A stretch of 64,000 bases of DNA from positions 1,984,001 through 2,048,000 of the forward strand of contig NC_017668.1 in NCBI RefSeq assembly GCF_000284515.1, written 5' to 3'. The position numbers and the translations under genes are program-made. Positions 52,426 to 61,430 of this stretch are shown in pieces. The notes under the pieces were generated by a model. The model was not told where the DNA came from and made no database searches. It saw only the letters and a list, made by a program, of their open reading frames with translations. The stretch is from Halobacillus halophilus DSM 2266. Its GTDB lineage: Bacteria > Bacillota > Bacilli > Bacillales > Halobacillaceae. Numbering within the stretch: position 1 is the first letter of the stretch; each line of letters starts with the position of its first letter.

Positions 52426-53928
52426 ATGAATCTTGTCCATCAGATGTTTAGCACAGCACGTTCCCAGCCACTGGTTCTATTTAACTCCCCAATAGAAGGT
52501 AAGAATCCCAAGGAATCATTTCAAGATTTATTATCCACCCTGCAAGAGAATAGGGAGAGTTTAAATGTTCCGGGCAAGGCAGATATAGGTCCAATTGATG
52601 AAATGGTTCAGAAGCTTCGCCGCCAATTGAATGAACTATTTACAGAACTTAAGTTCTATCAAAAAGAAACTGATCAAGGAAGTGGACAGGGGTTAAAAGA
52701 ACTAGAACAGCTGGCTGAGCTCCAAATTCAGTTTGAAGACGATGCGGTTATGCCTTCAGATTTGGACATATTAACGGGGTTAGAGTCCGCTCTTAAAATG
52801 CTTCAAGGAGTAATTAAAGCGGAGGAAACAGAAGGGGGTAATTCGAAAGAAGAGACTAGCCTAGTGAAAGACCCAAAGGTTTCAGATCTTTTTCAAACCA
52901 TAAATGAAACCATACACTTGGTTCAGAATGTACTTAAAGGCACTGAGGAGCAAAAAAAGAAAATGTCGAATGACACCCACTTTATTACCCTCCCTATTTC
53001 TTCCAACGTGACACAATTGGAAAAAAGCCAATTATTAAATAACTTTGAGCAGAAAGAGATTGATCTCCAAAAATTATGGGTTAAGTTTCAGCAAAACATT
53101 CATAGTCTAGAAAACAACAATAGAGATGCTCATTCCAAAGTCAATGGTTATTCAACCAAAGTATTAGTTATTAAAGATGTCATTCAATCGATCTCCCAAA
53201 TATCCAATCAAGTACCTGAGGGAAAATGGACATCCATGCTGAGCAAGCTATCAGAGCAAGGAACTGAATTTGAAAATAAGCTGTTTAGAGGTATATGGAA
53301 TACCTATCAGAATAGACAAACTGTTCCGTCTGGTTATCAAAGGTTGTCGCCTATTAATGGAAAGGAAATGGGGAAGTGGATTTCGCAGTATATTGAGAAG
53401 CATACGGACAATTCTCGAACCTCGGCATCTTCTCTTCAAACCATGCCGATGTCAAAAGTAGAGCAACATGTGATTCAGATCCATCAGAATCAGCCGTCTT
53501 CTTCTATCCCAAACCAGTTTATGAAAGAGCTGGAACGTATTCTTCAATCCAGCCGGTGGTTTACCAGCAAGCCGGGCAGTATGGAAATGCAGTTAAAACT
53601 TAAGCCTCTCAATCTTGGGGAGATGACGGTGAAACTTGCGCAGATAAATGGAGAACTAACCGTGAAGATTATTGCTAGCAGTCAAGCAGCGAAAGAAATG
53701 CTGGAAAGTAACATGGGTCAGTTGCGTCACATGTTCTCCCCTCAGCAGGTCGTAGTTGAAAAAAATGAGGGATTATCTGACCAGCCGTCATTCTATTCTT
53801 TCGATGAGGATCAAGCTGGGCACGAAGAACAAAAAGAAAAACAGTCAAATCAGATAGATTCGGATAGTGAAGAACAATCTGAGGATGGAGAGTCTTTTTA
53901 CGATATTTTAATGAATGAGAAAGTTTAG
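52426..53928 (+). CDS. fliK: Flagellar hook-length control protein FliK
   Basis: A 500-residue molecular ruler that switches export from hook to filament type. The N-terminal two-thirds is low-complexity and helical. The C-terminal hook-control domain (about 375–450) reads MEMQLKLKPLNLGEMTVKLAQINGELTVKI, close to the family consensus. Start ATG 52426, eight bases after AAAGGAGG; GTG 52417 is in frame but lies three bases from that site. Confidence 0.94.
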   Translation: MNLVHQMFSTARSQPLVLFNSPIEGKNPKESFQDLLSTLQENRESLNVPGKADIGPIDEMVQKLRRQLNELFTELKFYQKETDQGSGQGLKELEQLAELQIQFEDDAVMPSDLDILTGLESALKMLQGVIKAEETEGGNSKEETSLVKDPKVSDLFQTINETIHLVQNVLKGTEEQKKKMSNDTHFITLPISSNVTQLEKSQLLNNFEQKEIDLQKLWVKFQQNIHSLENNNRDAHSKVNGYSTKVLVIKDVIQSISQISNQVPEGKWTSMLSKLSEQGTEFENKLFRGIWNTYQNRQTVPSGYQRLSPINGKEMGKWISQYIEKHTDNSRTSASSLQTMPMSKVEQHVIQIHQNQPSSSIPNQFMKELERILQSSRWFTSKPGSMEMQLKLKPLNLGEMTVKLAQINGELTVKIIASSQAAKEMLESNMGQLRHMFSPQQVVVEKNEGLSDQPSFYSFDEDQAGHEEQKEKQSNQIDSDSEEQSEDGESFYDILMNEKV

Positions 53929-53936
53929 GTGATGAC

Positions 53937-54392
53937 ATGAATACGATTGATTCGTCCTACTATTTAAAAAATCAGCCAGCTGCCGGGAGCACAAATACCT
54001 CACTCGGAAAAGATGATTTCTTAAAGATTTTAATGGCGCAAATTCAAAATCAAAACCCTCTTGACCCGATGAAAGATAAAGAGTTTATCTCCCAGATGAC
54101 TCAGTTTTCTAATTTGGAACAAATGACGAATATGTCTCAATCTATGGAGAAATTTTTAGAAACTCAAAGTCTACCGCCCCTGGTCCAATATAGCGGTTTG
54201 ATAGGTAAGGAAGTTACCTACCCAATAGTTAATGAAGAAACGGGGGCCCGGGAGAGTGTAGAAAAAGGAGTAGTTACATCCGTGGCTCAAAAAGACGGAA
54301 ATACCTCTCTTGAGTTGAATTCAGGCCTTAAACTGCCAGTCAACCAAATTATATCTGTCAGTGATACAGGTGAAGAAAGTTCCGGTGAATAG
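53937..54392 (+). CDS. flgD: Flagellar hook capping protein FlgD
   Basis: A 151-residue hook scaffold. N-terminal signature LGKDDFLKILMAQIQNQNPLDPMKD is followed by FISQMTQFSNLEQM. It is short, ending after one beta module (KGVVTSVAQKDG), as in B. subtilis FlgD. Eight bases after fliK. Confidence 0.96.
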   Translation: MNTIDSSYYLKNQPAAGSTNTSLGKDDFLKILMAQIQNQNPLDPMKDKEFISQMTQFSNLEQMTNMSQSMEKFLETQSLPPLVQYSGLIGKEVTYPIVNEETGARESVEKGVVTSVAQKDGNTSLELNSGLKLPVNQIISVSDTGEESSGE

Positions 54393-54765
54393 ATTGAATC
54401 CTCGCATTCATCAATTTCACCAACCACTACAAGCACCTCTAGGGAACAAAACGAAAACGAAAACGAAAACAGATACCTCCTTTCAAAAGGTTCTTAATGA
54501 TACTCAGACATTAAAAATAAGTAAACATGCAGAAAAGCGGTTGAAACAACGGAATATAGAAATTGAAGAAAACAAATGGAATGAGATTTCTAATAAGATG
54601 GCGGAAGCCAAATCCAAAGGTGTAACGGATAGTTTAGTCATTACGAACCAGGCAGCTTTTGTAGTAAGTACTAAAAATAACACTGTAGTTACAGCGCTTG
54701 GAAGAGAAGAAGCTGCATCTCAAATTTTCACAAACATAAATGGCACCATTGTTTTAGAAGATTAG
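54385..54765 (+). CDS. Flagellar operon protein, TIGR02530 type
   Basis: About 126 residues. The conserved part, FQKVLNDTQTLKISKHAEKRLKQRNIEI and onward to VVTALGREEAASQIFTNINGTIVL, fits the small protein found between flgD and flgE in Firmicutes and spirochaetes (TIGR02530), of unknown function. The start is uncertain: GTG 54385 gives VNRLNP; GTG 54361 and TTG 54394 are alternatives. It overlaps flgD by 8 bases. An in-frame hexanucleotide repeat encodes KTKTKTKT at 54448–54471. Confidence 0.82.
   Translation: MNRLNPRIHQFHQPLQAPLGNKTKTKTKTDTSFQKVLNDTQTLKISKHAEKRLKQRNIEIEENKWNEISNKMAEAKSKGVTDSLVITNQAAFVVSTKNNTVVTALGREEAASQIFTNINGTIVLED
54448..54471 (+). repeat. In-frame hexanucleotide repeat
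   Basis: Four tandem copies of AAAACG, the last ending in A, encode alternating Lys-Thr. Changes in copy number would add or remove whole KT pairs without a frameshift. Confidence 0.85.
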
Positions 54766-54847
54766 GCTGGACCCTCAAGGGAGGCCGTACTACCGCTGAC
54801 TGATGGAAGCGGCTGATCAAATTACAAAATGAGAGGAATGTTTCAAT

Positions 54848-55759
54848 ATGCTACGTTCAATGTATGCGGGTATTTCCGGAATGAAAGGCTTTCAAACACA
54901 GTTAGATACGATTGGAAATAACATTGCCAATGTAAATACGTACGGATACAAAAAAGGGCGCGTTACATTTCAGGATATGATGAGTCAAACGATGACAGGA
55001 GCTCAAGGGCCTACTGAGGGAGCAAACGGCAACACGCGAGGAGGTTTGAACCCTTCTCAAGTAGGGCTGGGATCTCAAACAGGATCCATTGATACAATCC
55101 ATACTCAAGGCAATCGCCAGACTACGAATCGCCCCTTGGATTTGTCTCTTGAAGGAGACGGGATGTTTATGCTTGCCGAAGGTGGAACGGATGACATTAA
55201 TACTGAAGGGAAAGCATTCAATCTTGACAACGTGAATACGAGCTTTACGAGAGCGGGGAATTTCTATTTGGATTCTGAAGGGGCAATCGTGAACAATGAA
55301 GGAAAATACTTAGTTGGTGAGCCTTATACTATAAACCAGAACGGTCCGAATACCGCACAAAACAATGCTGGAATGATTACCATTCCTGAAGACGCTCAGA
55401 GTTTTAGTATCCAGCCGGACGGTGCTGTAAGTTATGTAGATGTTAATGGTACACCTAAAGTAGCAGGGCAGATCAGACTGGCTAACTTTGCTAACCCAAG
55501 CGGCCTTGAAAAGGTGGGTGGCAATTCCTATCGCTATACCACTAACGCTGGTGAGCCCATTGCGGAATTAGGCGATCTTTCGCTTGCTGGAGAGGATGGA
55601 ACAGGACAAATGGTCGCAGGGGCTCTTGAGATGTCCAATGTGGATTTAGCTGAATCGTTCACTGAAATGATTACAGCACAAAGGGGATTTCAGGCCAATA
55701 CGAGGATTATTACGACTTCAGATGAAATTCTTCAGGAACTAGTTAACTTGAAACGATAA
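54848..55759 (+). CDS. flgE: Flagellar hook protein FlgE
   Basis: A 303-residue axial protein. Starts MLRSMYAGISGMKGFQTQLD followed by IGNNIANVNTYGYKKGRVTF, the form seen in B. subtilis FlgE (formerly called FlgG), and ends with VDLAESFTEMITAQRGFQANTRIITTSDEIL. The central domain (about 95–230) is acidic. GAGAGGAATG precedes ATG 54848; an 82-base leader separates it from the previous gene. Confidence 0.95.
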   Translation: MLRSMYAGISGMKGFQTQLDTIGNNIANVNTYGYKKGRVTFQDMMSQTMTGAQGPTEGANGNTRGGLNPSQVGLGSQTGSIDTIHTQGNRQTTNRPLDLSLEGDGMFMLAEGGTDDINTEGKAFNLDNVNTSFTRAGNFYLDSEGAIVNNEGKYLVGEPYTINQNGPNTAQNNAGMITIPEDAQSFSIQPDGAVSYVDVNGTPKVAGQIRLANFANPSGLEKVGGNSYRYTTNAGEPIAELGDLSLAGEDGTGQMVAGALEMSNVDLAESFTEMITAQRGFQANTRIITTSDEILQELVNLKR

Positions 55760-55774
55760 CCGGAGAGGAGGGCG

Positions 55775-55798
55775 GGGAGGCGGATTATAAAGCCTCCC
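55775..55798 (+). other. Intercistronic hairpin between flgE and swrD
   Basis: GGGAGGC / GCCTCCC stem without a T run. More likely an mRNA stability or processing element than a terminator. Confidence 0.4.
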
Positions 55799-55806
55799 TG
55801 ATCATT

Positions 55807-56022
55807 ATGATAGCTTTAACGAAATTAAACGGAGATTCGTTTACCTTAAACGCAATCTACATAGAGCAAATTCAATCCAATCCGGACACTATGATAACTA
55901 CAACTCAAGGAAAAAAGCTTCTGGTTAAAGAGCAGGAAGAAATTGTGGTAAAGAAAATCAAAAGGTTTTATAGAGAAGTAGGGCTTTTTAGAATAGCTGG
56001 ACAGGCAGGTGATGACGATTAA
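55807..56022 (+). CDS. swrD: FlbD family protein SwrD
   Basis: A 71-residue protein with the FlbD pattern: IALTKLNGDSFTLNAIYIEQIQSNPDTMI, then KLLVKEQEEIVVKKIKRFYREVG. In B. subtilis SwrD (YlzI) raises flagellar power for swarming. Overlaps fliL by eleven bases. Confidence 0.92.
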   Translation: MIALTKLNGDSFTLNAIYIEQIQSNPDTMITTTQGKKLLVKEQEEIVVKKIKRFYREVGLFRIAGQAGDDD

Positions 56023-56440
56023 AAATCGAGTCTTTAAGACAATGATTATTATCCTCAGTACACTTACTCTTCTCGGTGCAGCCACCCTTATTATCGTCAT
56101 GAATCTGAATGGTACAGATGAAGTAAGTGGAAAAAGATCCATTGATGAAATGCGTAAGTCTTCCATGCTGACGGAGGATATTACAACGGATTTAAAGAAT
56201 GGGGACTTTGTCCGCATCCGCTTTCGTGTGGTAACTGACAGCAAAACATCTTTAGAAGAATTACAAAAGAGAGATTTCCAGATGCAAAATATATTGATTA
56301 AAGAACTTGCGGTTATGGATTCGGAATCGTTTCAATCGGGTCTGGGTGACCTTGAGGACCAGTTAAAAGCAAAATTGAACGACGTAATGAGCCAGGGGAC
56401 CGTTACTGATGTTTATACAGTAGACAAAGTTCTACAATAA
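56012..56440 (+). CDS. fliL: Flagellar basal body-associated protein FliL
   Basis: A 142-residue protein with one N-terminal membrane segment (about 10–30) and a C-terminal stomatin-like domain containing FVRIRFRVVTDS and LIKELAVMDSESFQ. FliL supports stator function. ATG 56012 after GGCAGGTG; GTG 56009 is an alternative. Confidence 0.93.
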   Translation: MTIKNRVFKTMIIILSTLTLLGAATLIIVMNLNGTDEVSGKRSIDEMRKSSMLTEDITTDLKNGDFVRIRFRVVTDSKTSLEELQKRDFQMQNILIKELAVMDSESFQSGLGDLEDQLKAKLNDVMSQGTVTDVYTVDKVLQ

Positions 56441-56468
56441 TTAACAATCCTGGTAAGGGGGTGAGAGT

Positions 56469-57470
56469 GTGGCAGAAGAGGTTCTATCTCAGAATGAAAT
56501 AGATTCCTTGCTATCCGCTTTATCAACGGGTGAAATGGATGCCGAAGAATTAAAGAATGAAGAAAAAGAGAGAAAAGTTCGATCCTACGATTTTAAAAGA
56601 GCGCTGCGATTCTCAAAAGACCAGATTAGAAGTCTTTCCAGAATACATGAAAATTTCTCCAGGCTGCTTACTACTTATTTTTCAGCACATCTGCGCACAT
56701 ATGTAAATATCGAGGTCGCTTCAGTAGACCAGCTGCCTTATGAAGAATTTATCAGATCTATTCCAACAATGACCATACTGAATATATTCAGTGTATCTCC
56801 ATTAGAAGGAAGAATTCTGCTGGAAACCAACCCTAATGTAGCTTATGCCATGATGGACCGAGTCCTGGGAGGCAGAGGTAGCAGTGTTAGCAAAGTGGAC
56901 AACTTAACAGAAATTGAAACGACAATTATGTCTCACTTATTTGAGAAAGCCCTCGATAACTATCAGGAAGCCTGGGGTTCTATAGTGGAGATCGATCCGA
57001 TACTGGAAGAATTTGAAGTGAATCCTCAATTCCTGCAAATGGTATCGCCTAATGAGACGGTGGTAGTTGTTTCCTTAAACACAACCATTGGAGAATCGAG
57101 CGGTATGATTAATATATGCATCCCTCACGTAGTGTTAGAACCAATCATTCCGAAGCTCTCCGTACATTATTGGATGCAAAAGCAACAGCCGAAAGACAGA
57201 GATCCTGGAGAATATGAAGCTTTAGCGAAAACTATTAAAGGGGCAGAAGTAGATATGAAAGCTCTGCTCGGAGAATCCAACATATCGATTCAGCAGTTCT
57301 TAGGGTTGAAGGAAAATGATGTGATTCGACTAAGTCAGCAAATTGACAGACCTATGACATTAAAAGTAGATAACACACAAAAGTTTCATGTACAGCCGGG
57401 TACAATTAAAAATCATCTCGCTGTGCAAGTTTTAGAAGACTATCGAGGGGAGGCGGAAAGAAATGAGTGA
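56469..57470 (+). CDS. fliM: Flagellar motor switch protein FliM
   Basis: A 333-residue C-ring protein. The N-terminal CheY-P-binding peptide VLSQNEIDSLLSAL (about 4–17) is followed by the CheC-like middle domain (about 40–230, with GGRG near 135–138) and the SpoA domain at the C-terminus. Start GTG 56469 behind GGGGGTGAGAG. Overlaps fliY by eight bases. Confidence 0.97.
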   Translation: MAEEVLSQNEIDSLLSALSTGEMDAEELKNEEKERKVRSYDFKRALRFSKDQIRSLSRIHENFSRLLTTYFSAHLRTYVNIEVASVDQLPYEEFIRSIPTMTILNIFSVSPLEGRILLETNPNVAYAMMDRVLGGRGSSVSKVDNLTEIETTIMSHLFEKALDNYQEAWGSIVEIDPILEEFEVNPQFLQMVSPNETVVVVSLNTTIGESSGMINICIPHVVLEPIIPKLSVHYWMQKQQPKDRDPGEYEALAKTIKGAEVDMKALLGESNISIQQFLGLKENDVIRLSQQIDRPMTLKVDNTQKFHVQPGTIKNHLAVQVLEDYRGEAERNE

Positions 57471-58644
57471 CGATATGTTATCACAGGATGAAATAGATGC
57501 TCTTCTGAATGGCAGTACAGGCGAAGATCTTAATCGCTCATCTTATAATCAAGGTTTGGCAGAAGAATTATCAATACTTGAAGAAGATGCACTAGGTGAA
57601 ATCGGAAATATATCTTTTGGAAGTTCTGCTACAGCTTTGTCTTCCTTATTAAATCAGAAAGTGCAAATTACAACACCGAAAATCACAGTTGTAAACCGTA
57701 ATCGGCTGCCTGATGAATTTCCGAAACCATACGTCGCAGTCGGTGTTACTTACACGGATGGATTCTCAGGGGAAAATGTTCTAGTTATTAATACTAAAGA
57801 TGCAGCTATTATTGCAGATCTAATGCTGGGAGGAGATGGCAGCTCACCTGATGATCAATTAAATGAAATTTCTTTAAGTGCTGTCCAGGAAGCTATGAAC
57901 CAAATGATGGGGTCAGCAGCGACCAGCATGTCAACTATATTTAATAAAAAAGTGGATATCTCTCCCCCCTCCATTGATGTGTTAAACCTCGAGGAAGACC
58001 GGGGTACGGATCAGATTCCAGACGATGAAACTCTTGTGAAAGTTTCTTTCCAGCTTAAAGTGGGGACATTGATCGATTCTAATATTATGCAGCTTCTTCC
58101 TGTTGGTTTTGCTAGAGAGTTAGTGGACCAGTTAATGAATCCTGAGGACCAAGAACCCCCTCAAAAACCACTAAAAAAACCTTCGGGTTCAAGAGAAGAC
58201 GATCAGCCCACCAAAGCTGCTGTTACTACGGGGGAGTCTTACAAGGGTTCGAGTACATCAACATCTCACGAGGAAGTTGAACCTCAGTACGTAGGAGGGC
58301 CGGTGGGGCAAGGCGTTAATGAGGCGAATATTCAGACCGCTCAATTCCAAAACTTTGAATCTGTAAAGCTTAATAACAATGAGCAAAGAAACTTAGATAT
58401 GCTGATGGACATTCCATTAAAAGTCACCGTAGAACTTGGTCGCACGAAGCGTACAATAAAGGAAATTTTAGAAATATCAGCAGGTTCTGTGATAGAACTG
58501 GATAAGTTAGCAGGCGAACCAGTTGATATTCTTGTAAATGAAAAATTGATGGCTAAGGGAGAAGTTGTCGTGATCGACGAGAACTTCGGTGTACGGGTTA
58601 CCGACATATTAAGCCCTAAAGATCGGCTGAGTAAATTACGTTAA
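57463..58644 (+). CDS. fliY: Flagellar motor switch phosphatase FliY
   Basis: A 393-residue protein combining a FliM-like N-terminal peptide (MLSQDEIDALL), a CheC-type CheY-P phosphatase core with two active sites (EDALGEIGNISFGSSATAL near 37–55 and VQEAMNQMMGSAATSMS near 143–159), a Pro/Ser-rich linker (about 225–290) and a C-terminal FliN/SpoA domain (about 310–390: MDIPLKVTVELGRTKRTIKEIL). Typical of Bacilli. Confidence 0.96.
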   Translation: MSDDMLSQDEIDALLNGSTGEDLNRSSYNQGLAEELSILEEDALGEIGNISFGSSATALSSLLNQKVQITTPKITVVNRNRLPDEFPKPYVAVGVTYTDGFSGENVLVINTKDAAIIADLMLGGDGSSPDDQLNEISLSAVQEAMNQMMGSAATSMSTIFNKKVDISPPSIDVLNLEEDRGTDQIPDDETLVKVSFQLKVGTLIDSNIMQLLPVGFARELVDQLMNPEDQEPPQKPLKKPSGSREDDQPTKAAVTTGESYKGSSTSTSHEEVEPQYVGGPVGQGVNEANIQTAQFQNFESVKLNNNEQRNLDMLMDIPLKVTVELGRTKRTIKEILEISAGSVIELDKLAGEPVDILVNEKLMAKGEVVVIDENFGVRVTDILSPKDRLSKLR

Positions 58645-58660
58645 TCAAGGAGGAAGTAAG

Positions 58661-59023
58661 ATGGGAGAAAGAATAATGATTGTAGATGATGCAGCTTTTA
58701 TGAGAATGATGGTAAAGGACATTCTTACGAAAAATGGGTATGAAATTGCAGCTGAAGCAGAGGATGGGAAAAAAGCGGTGGAATTATATAAAGAAAAAAA
58801 CCCTGATCTCGTAACGATGGACATTACCATGCCCGAAATGGATGGAATTACAGCACTAAAGGAAATAAAGCAGCATAACCCAAATGCTAAAGTAATTATG
58901 TGCTCTGCAATGGGACAACAGGCAATGGTTGTCGATGCTATTCAAGCAGGGGCGAAAGACTTTATCGTTAAACCTTTTCAAGCTGATCGTGTTATTGAAG
59001 CCATTCAAAAAGCCTTAAGTTAA
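58661..59023 (+). CDS. cheY: Chemotaxis response regulator CheY
   Basis: A 120-residue receiver domain. Acid pocket D9/D10, phosphoacceptor D54 in VTMDITMPEMDG, the switch serine in CSAMG and K104 in VKPF. Phosphorylated CheY would bind FliM and be dephosphorylated by the neighbouring FliY. AAGGAGGA precedes ATG 58661. Confidence 0.97.
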   Translation: MGERIMIVDDAAFMRMMVKDILTKNGYEIAAEAEDGKKAVELYKEKNPDLVTMDITMPEMDGITALKEIKQHNPNAKVIMCSAMGQQAMVVDAIQAGAKDFIVKPFQADRVIEAIQKALS

Positions 59024-59035
59024 AGAGGAATGTTT

Positions 59036-59701
59036 ATGTATCGAAAAACTAGATGGACAGCTTTCATTATCGCTTTATTTACTATTTTTCTCGGAGGTGC
59101 AGGGGTCGTTCATGCTGCACCCTCTGCCACTGAGTGTTTAGAAAATCCTCAGCTTGAAGGATGCCCATCTTCAAACTCAGCAGAGGATTCTGAGGCTCCC
59201 TCCGGAGGCAATCCCTCTCAGGTGGAAGCAGCTGAAGGGTCCTTACTGTGGAATATTGTAAAACTGGTTTTTGTTCTTTTGCTAGTATTAGTTCTCATAT
59301 ATGGACTATTAAAGTTTTTTAATTCTAGGAATAAAGTATTCAATCAGAATCGAACAATGGAAAACCTGGGAGGGATGAACCTTGCACCTAACCGTTCGAT
59401 TCAGGCTGTGCGGATTGGCGAACAAGTGTTTATCCTTGGCGTTGGGGATTCTGTAGAAATCATTACCGAGATCTCGGATCCTTCGACCAAAAGCGCTTTG
59501 ATCCAAAAGAATAAACATCAAGGAATGGAACAAGCTTTCCCTTTGGATAAGTGGCTAGGAAAATGGAAAAAGGATAAGGGAAAGGAAGAAAGTACTTCAA
59601 CGGTACAGTTTCAGCAATTATTTGAGAAACAGCTTAAAGACATGAAAGAAAAAAGAAAGAATGCGTCAAGACAGGATCAGGAGGGCAGAGATCATGAATG
59701 A
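59036..59701 (+). CDS. fliO: Flagellar biosynthetic protein FliO (FliZ)
   Basis: A 221-residue export-gate assembly factor. Signal peptide about 1–28 (ends VHAA), a short outer segment with two cysteines, a transmembrane helix about 75–95 and a cytoplasmic FliO domain (MENLGGMNLAPNRSIQAVRIGEQVFILGVGDSV). The charged C-terminus overlaps fliP by 8 bases. Start ATG 59036 is better placed behind AAAGAGGA than ATG 59030. Confidence 0.92.
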   Translation: MYRKTRWTAFIIALFTIFLGGAGVVHAAPSATECLENPQLEGCPSSNSAEDSEAPSGGNPSQVEAAEGSLLWNIVKLVFVLLLVLVLIYGLLKFFNSRNKVFNQNRTMENLGGMNLAPNRSIQAVRIGEQVFILGVGDSVEIITEISDPSTKSALIQKNKHQGMEQAFPLDKWLGKWKKDKGKEESTSTVQFQQLFEKQLKDMKEKRKNASRQDQEGRDHE

Positions 59702-60359
59702 ATTTATCGATATCTTCTCCGGTTCAGATCCTGAAGATATTTCTACTTCCGTTAAATTACTGCTATTGTTAACGGTCTTGTCCCTTGCTCCTGGAATATT
59801 GATTTTAATGACGAGTTTTACAAGGATTCTGATCGTACTTTCGTTTGTCAGGACTTCGCTTGCGACTCAGCAAATGCCTCCCAATCAAGTTTTGGTTGGT
59901 ATTGCTCTTTTTTTAACATTTTTCATAATGGCCCCCACTTTCCAGGAAGTAAATAACCAGGCCTTAACGCCGTTGTTCAATGAGGAAATTACATTGGATG
60001 AAGCTTATGAAGAAGCAAGTATTCCTATGAAGGATTTTATGGGGAAACATACGAGGCAGAAGGACTTAGCTTTATTCATGAATTATTCAGGAATGGAACG
60101 GCCGGAGACCATTCAGGATGTTCCGCTCACTACGCTTGTACCAGCTTTTGCTATCAGTGAACTTAAAACAGCTTTTCAAATGGGGTTCATGATATTTGTC
60201 CCTTTTCTCGTTATTGATATGGCTGTAGCGAGCGTGCTTATGTCCATGGGTATGATGATGCTGCCTCCCGTCATGATATCACTTCCTTTTAAGATATTAT
60301 TATTTGTACTGGTTGATGGGTGGTTCTTAATTACAAAATCGCTATTAGAAGGATTTTAG
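59694..60359 (+). CDS. fliP: Flagellar export gate protein FliP
   Basis: A 221-residue core subunit of the type III export gate. Four membrane helices; signatures APGILILMTSFTRILIVLSFVR and FMIFVPFLVIDMAVASVLMSMGMMMLPP. Start ATG 59694 behind GGAGGG, inside the end of fliO. Same length as the B. subtilis protein as recalled. Confidence 0.97.
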   Translation: MNEFIDIFSGSDPEDISTSVKLLLLLTVLSLAPGILILMTSFTRILIVLSFVRTSLATQQMPPNQVLVGIALFLTFFIMAPTFQEVNNQALTPLFNEEITLDEAYEEASIPMKDFMGKHTRQKDLALFMNYSGMERPETIQDVPLTTLVPAFAISELKTAFQMGFMIFVPFLVIDMAVASVLMSMGMMMLPPVMISLPFKILLFVLVDGWFLITKSLLEGF

Positions 60360-60375
60360 GAGGGAGGTCAATAAT

Positions 60376-60645
60376 ATGAACGATCAAATGGTCATTTCAT
60401 TTGCTAAGGAAGGCATTTATACCGTTTTAATGATTACCGGTCCCTTGTTGATTCTAGCTTTGGCGGTCGGCCTCCTGGTTAGTATTTTTCAGGCAACGAC
60501 GCAAATCCAAGAACAGACGCTTGCTTTTATTCCGAAGATTGTGGCGGTAATGGTGGGTTTAATATTTTTTGGTCCCTGGATGCTGACCAACATGGTAGAG
60601 TTTGCTGCCGGTATATTCAGTAACTTAAATATGTTAGTAGGGTAG
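60376..60645 (+). CDS. fliQ: Flagellar export gate protein FliQ
   Basis: An 89-residue two-helix gate subunit; LAVGLLVSIFQATTQIQEQTL and KIVAVMVGLIFFGPWML are family signatures. GGAGGGAGG lies upstream of ATG 60376. Confidence 0.96.
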   Translation: MNDQMVISFAKEGIYTVLMITGPLLILALAVGLLVSIFQATTQIQEQTLAFIPKIVAVMVGLIFFGPWMLTNMVEFAAGIFSNLNMLVG

Positions 60646-60647
60646 CT

Positions 60648-61424
60648 ATGCTGGACTCGATAAATTTAGCGGGCATTCCCGCGTTTTTATTAATATTCAT
60701 TCGAGTAACCTCCTTTTTTGTCACACTTCCGCTCTTCTCCTATCGAAATGTTCCAAATCAGCATAAAGTTGGTTTTAGCTTTTTTATTGCATTACTAATG
60801 TATTTCTCGCTTTCTATACCTGAGCTTGCTGTGGATGAGGAATATTTTTTGCTTTTATTCAAAGAAGCAGCTGTCGGAATTACGGTTGGTCTACTAGCCT
60901 ATATTGTACTGGCAGCGATTCAAATCGCAGGTGGTTTTATTGATTTTCAGATGGGATTTGCGATTGCTAATGTTATAGATCCTCAAACAGGAGCTCAAAG
61001 TCCTTTAATCGGTCAGTACTTCAATATTATTACTCTGTTGTTTATTTTGGCCGTTGATGGGCATCACCTAATGATTGAAGGTGTGTTTTACAGCTACACC
61101 CTGATTCCAATTGATCAATTGCTGCCGCTTCAAGATGAATCGTGGATCCAATATGTTATAGAGACTTTCAACCAGATGTTTGTTATAGCTTTTTTAATGG
61201 CCGCGCCTATTGTTGGCTGCTTGTTTCTTGTAGATATTGCCCTTGGAATAGTAGCACGGACGGTGCCACAGCTAAACGTGTTTGTAGTTGGTTTACCGCT
61301 GAAAATATTCATAGCTCTCTCTGTCCTGGTCATAGCCATGACTTTTTATATGATGCTGATTGAACAATTATTTGAAACTATGCTCACCACCATGCGTGGT
61401 TTAATGCAAATATTCGGAGGCTAG
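60648..61424 (+). CDS. fliR: Flagellar export gate protein FliR
   Basis: A 258-residue gate subunit with about six hydrophobic segments. Motifs VTSFFVTLPLFSYRNVPNQHKVGFS and QIAGGFIDFQMGFAIANVIDPQTGAQSPL are diagnostic. Begins two bases after fliQ. Confidence 0.96.
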   Translation: MLDSINLAGIPAFLLIFIRVTSFFVTLPLFSYRNVPNQHKVGFSFFIALLMYFSLSIPELAVDEEYFLLLFKEAAVGITVGLLAYIVLAAIQIAGGFIDFQMGFAIANVIDPQTGAQSPLIGQYFNIITLLFILAVDGHHLMIEGVFYSYTLIPIDQLLPLQDESWIQYVIETFNQMFVIAFLMAAPIVGCLFLVDIALGIVARTVPQLNVFVVGLPLKIFIALSVLVIAMTFYMMLIEQLFETMLTTMRGLMQIFGG

Positions 61425-61430
61425 CTGCTC

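Noticed and set aside
54441-54475. Short tandem repeat as a CRISPR-like or phase-variation frameshift element
   Set aside because: The unit is six bases and lies inside a coding frame, so it is neither a CRISPR repeat nor able to switch the frame.
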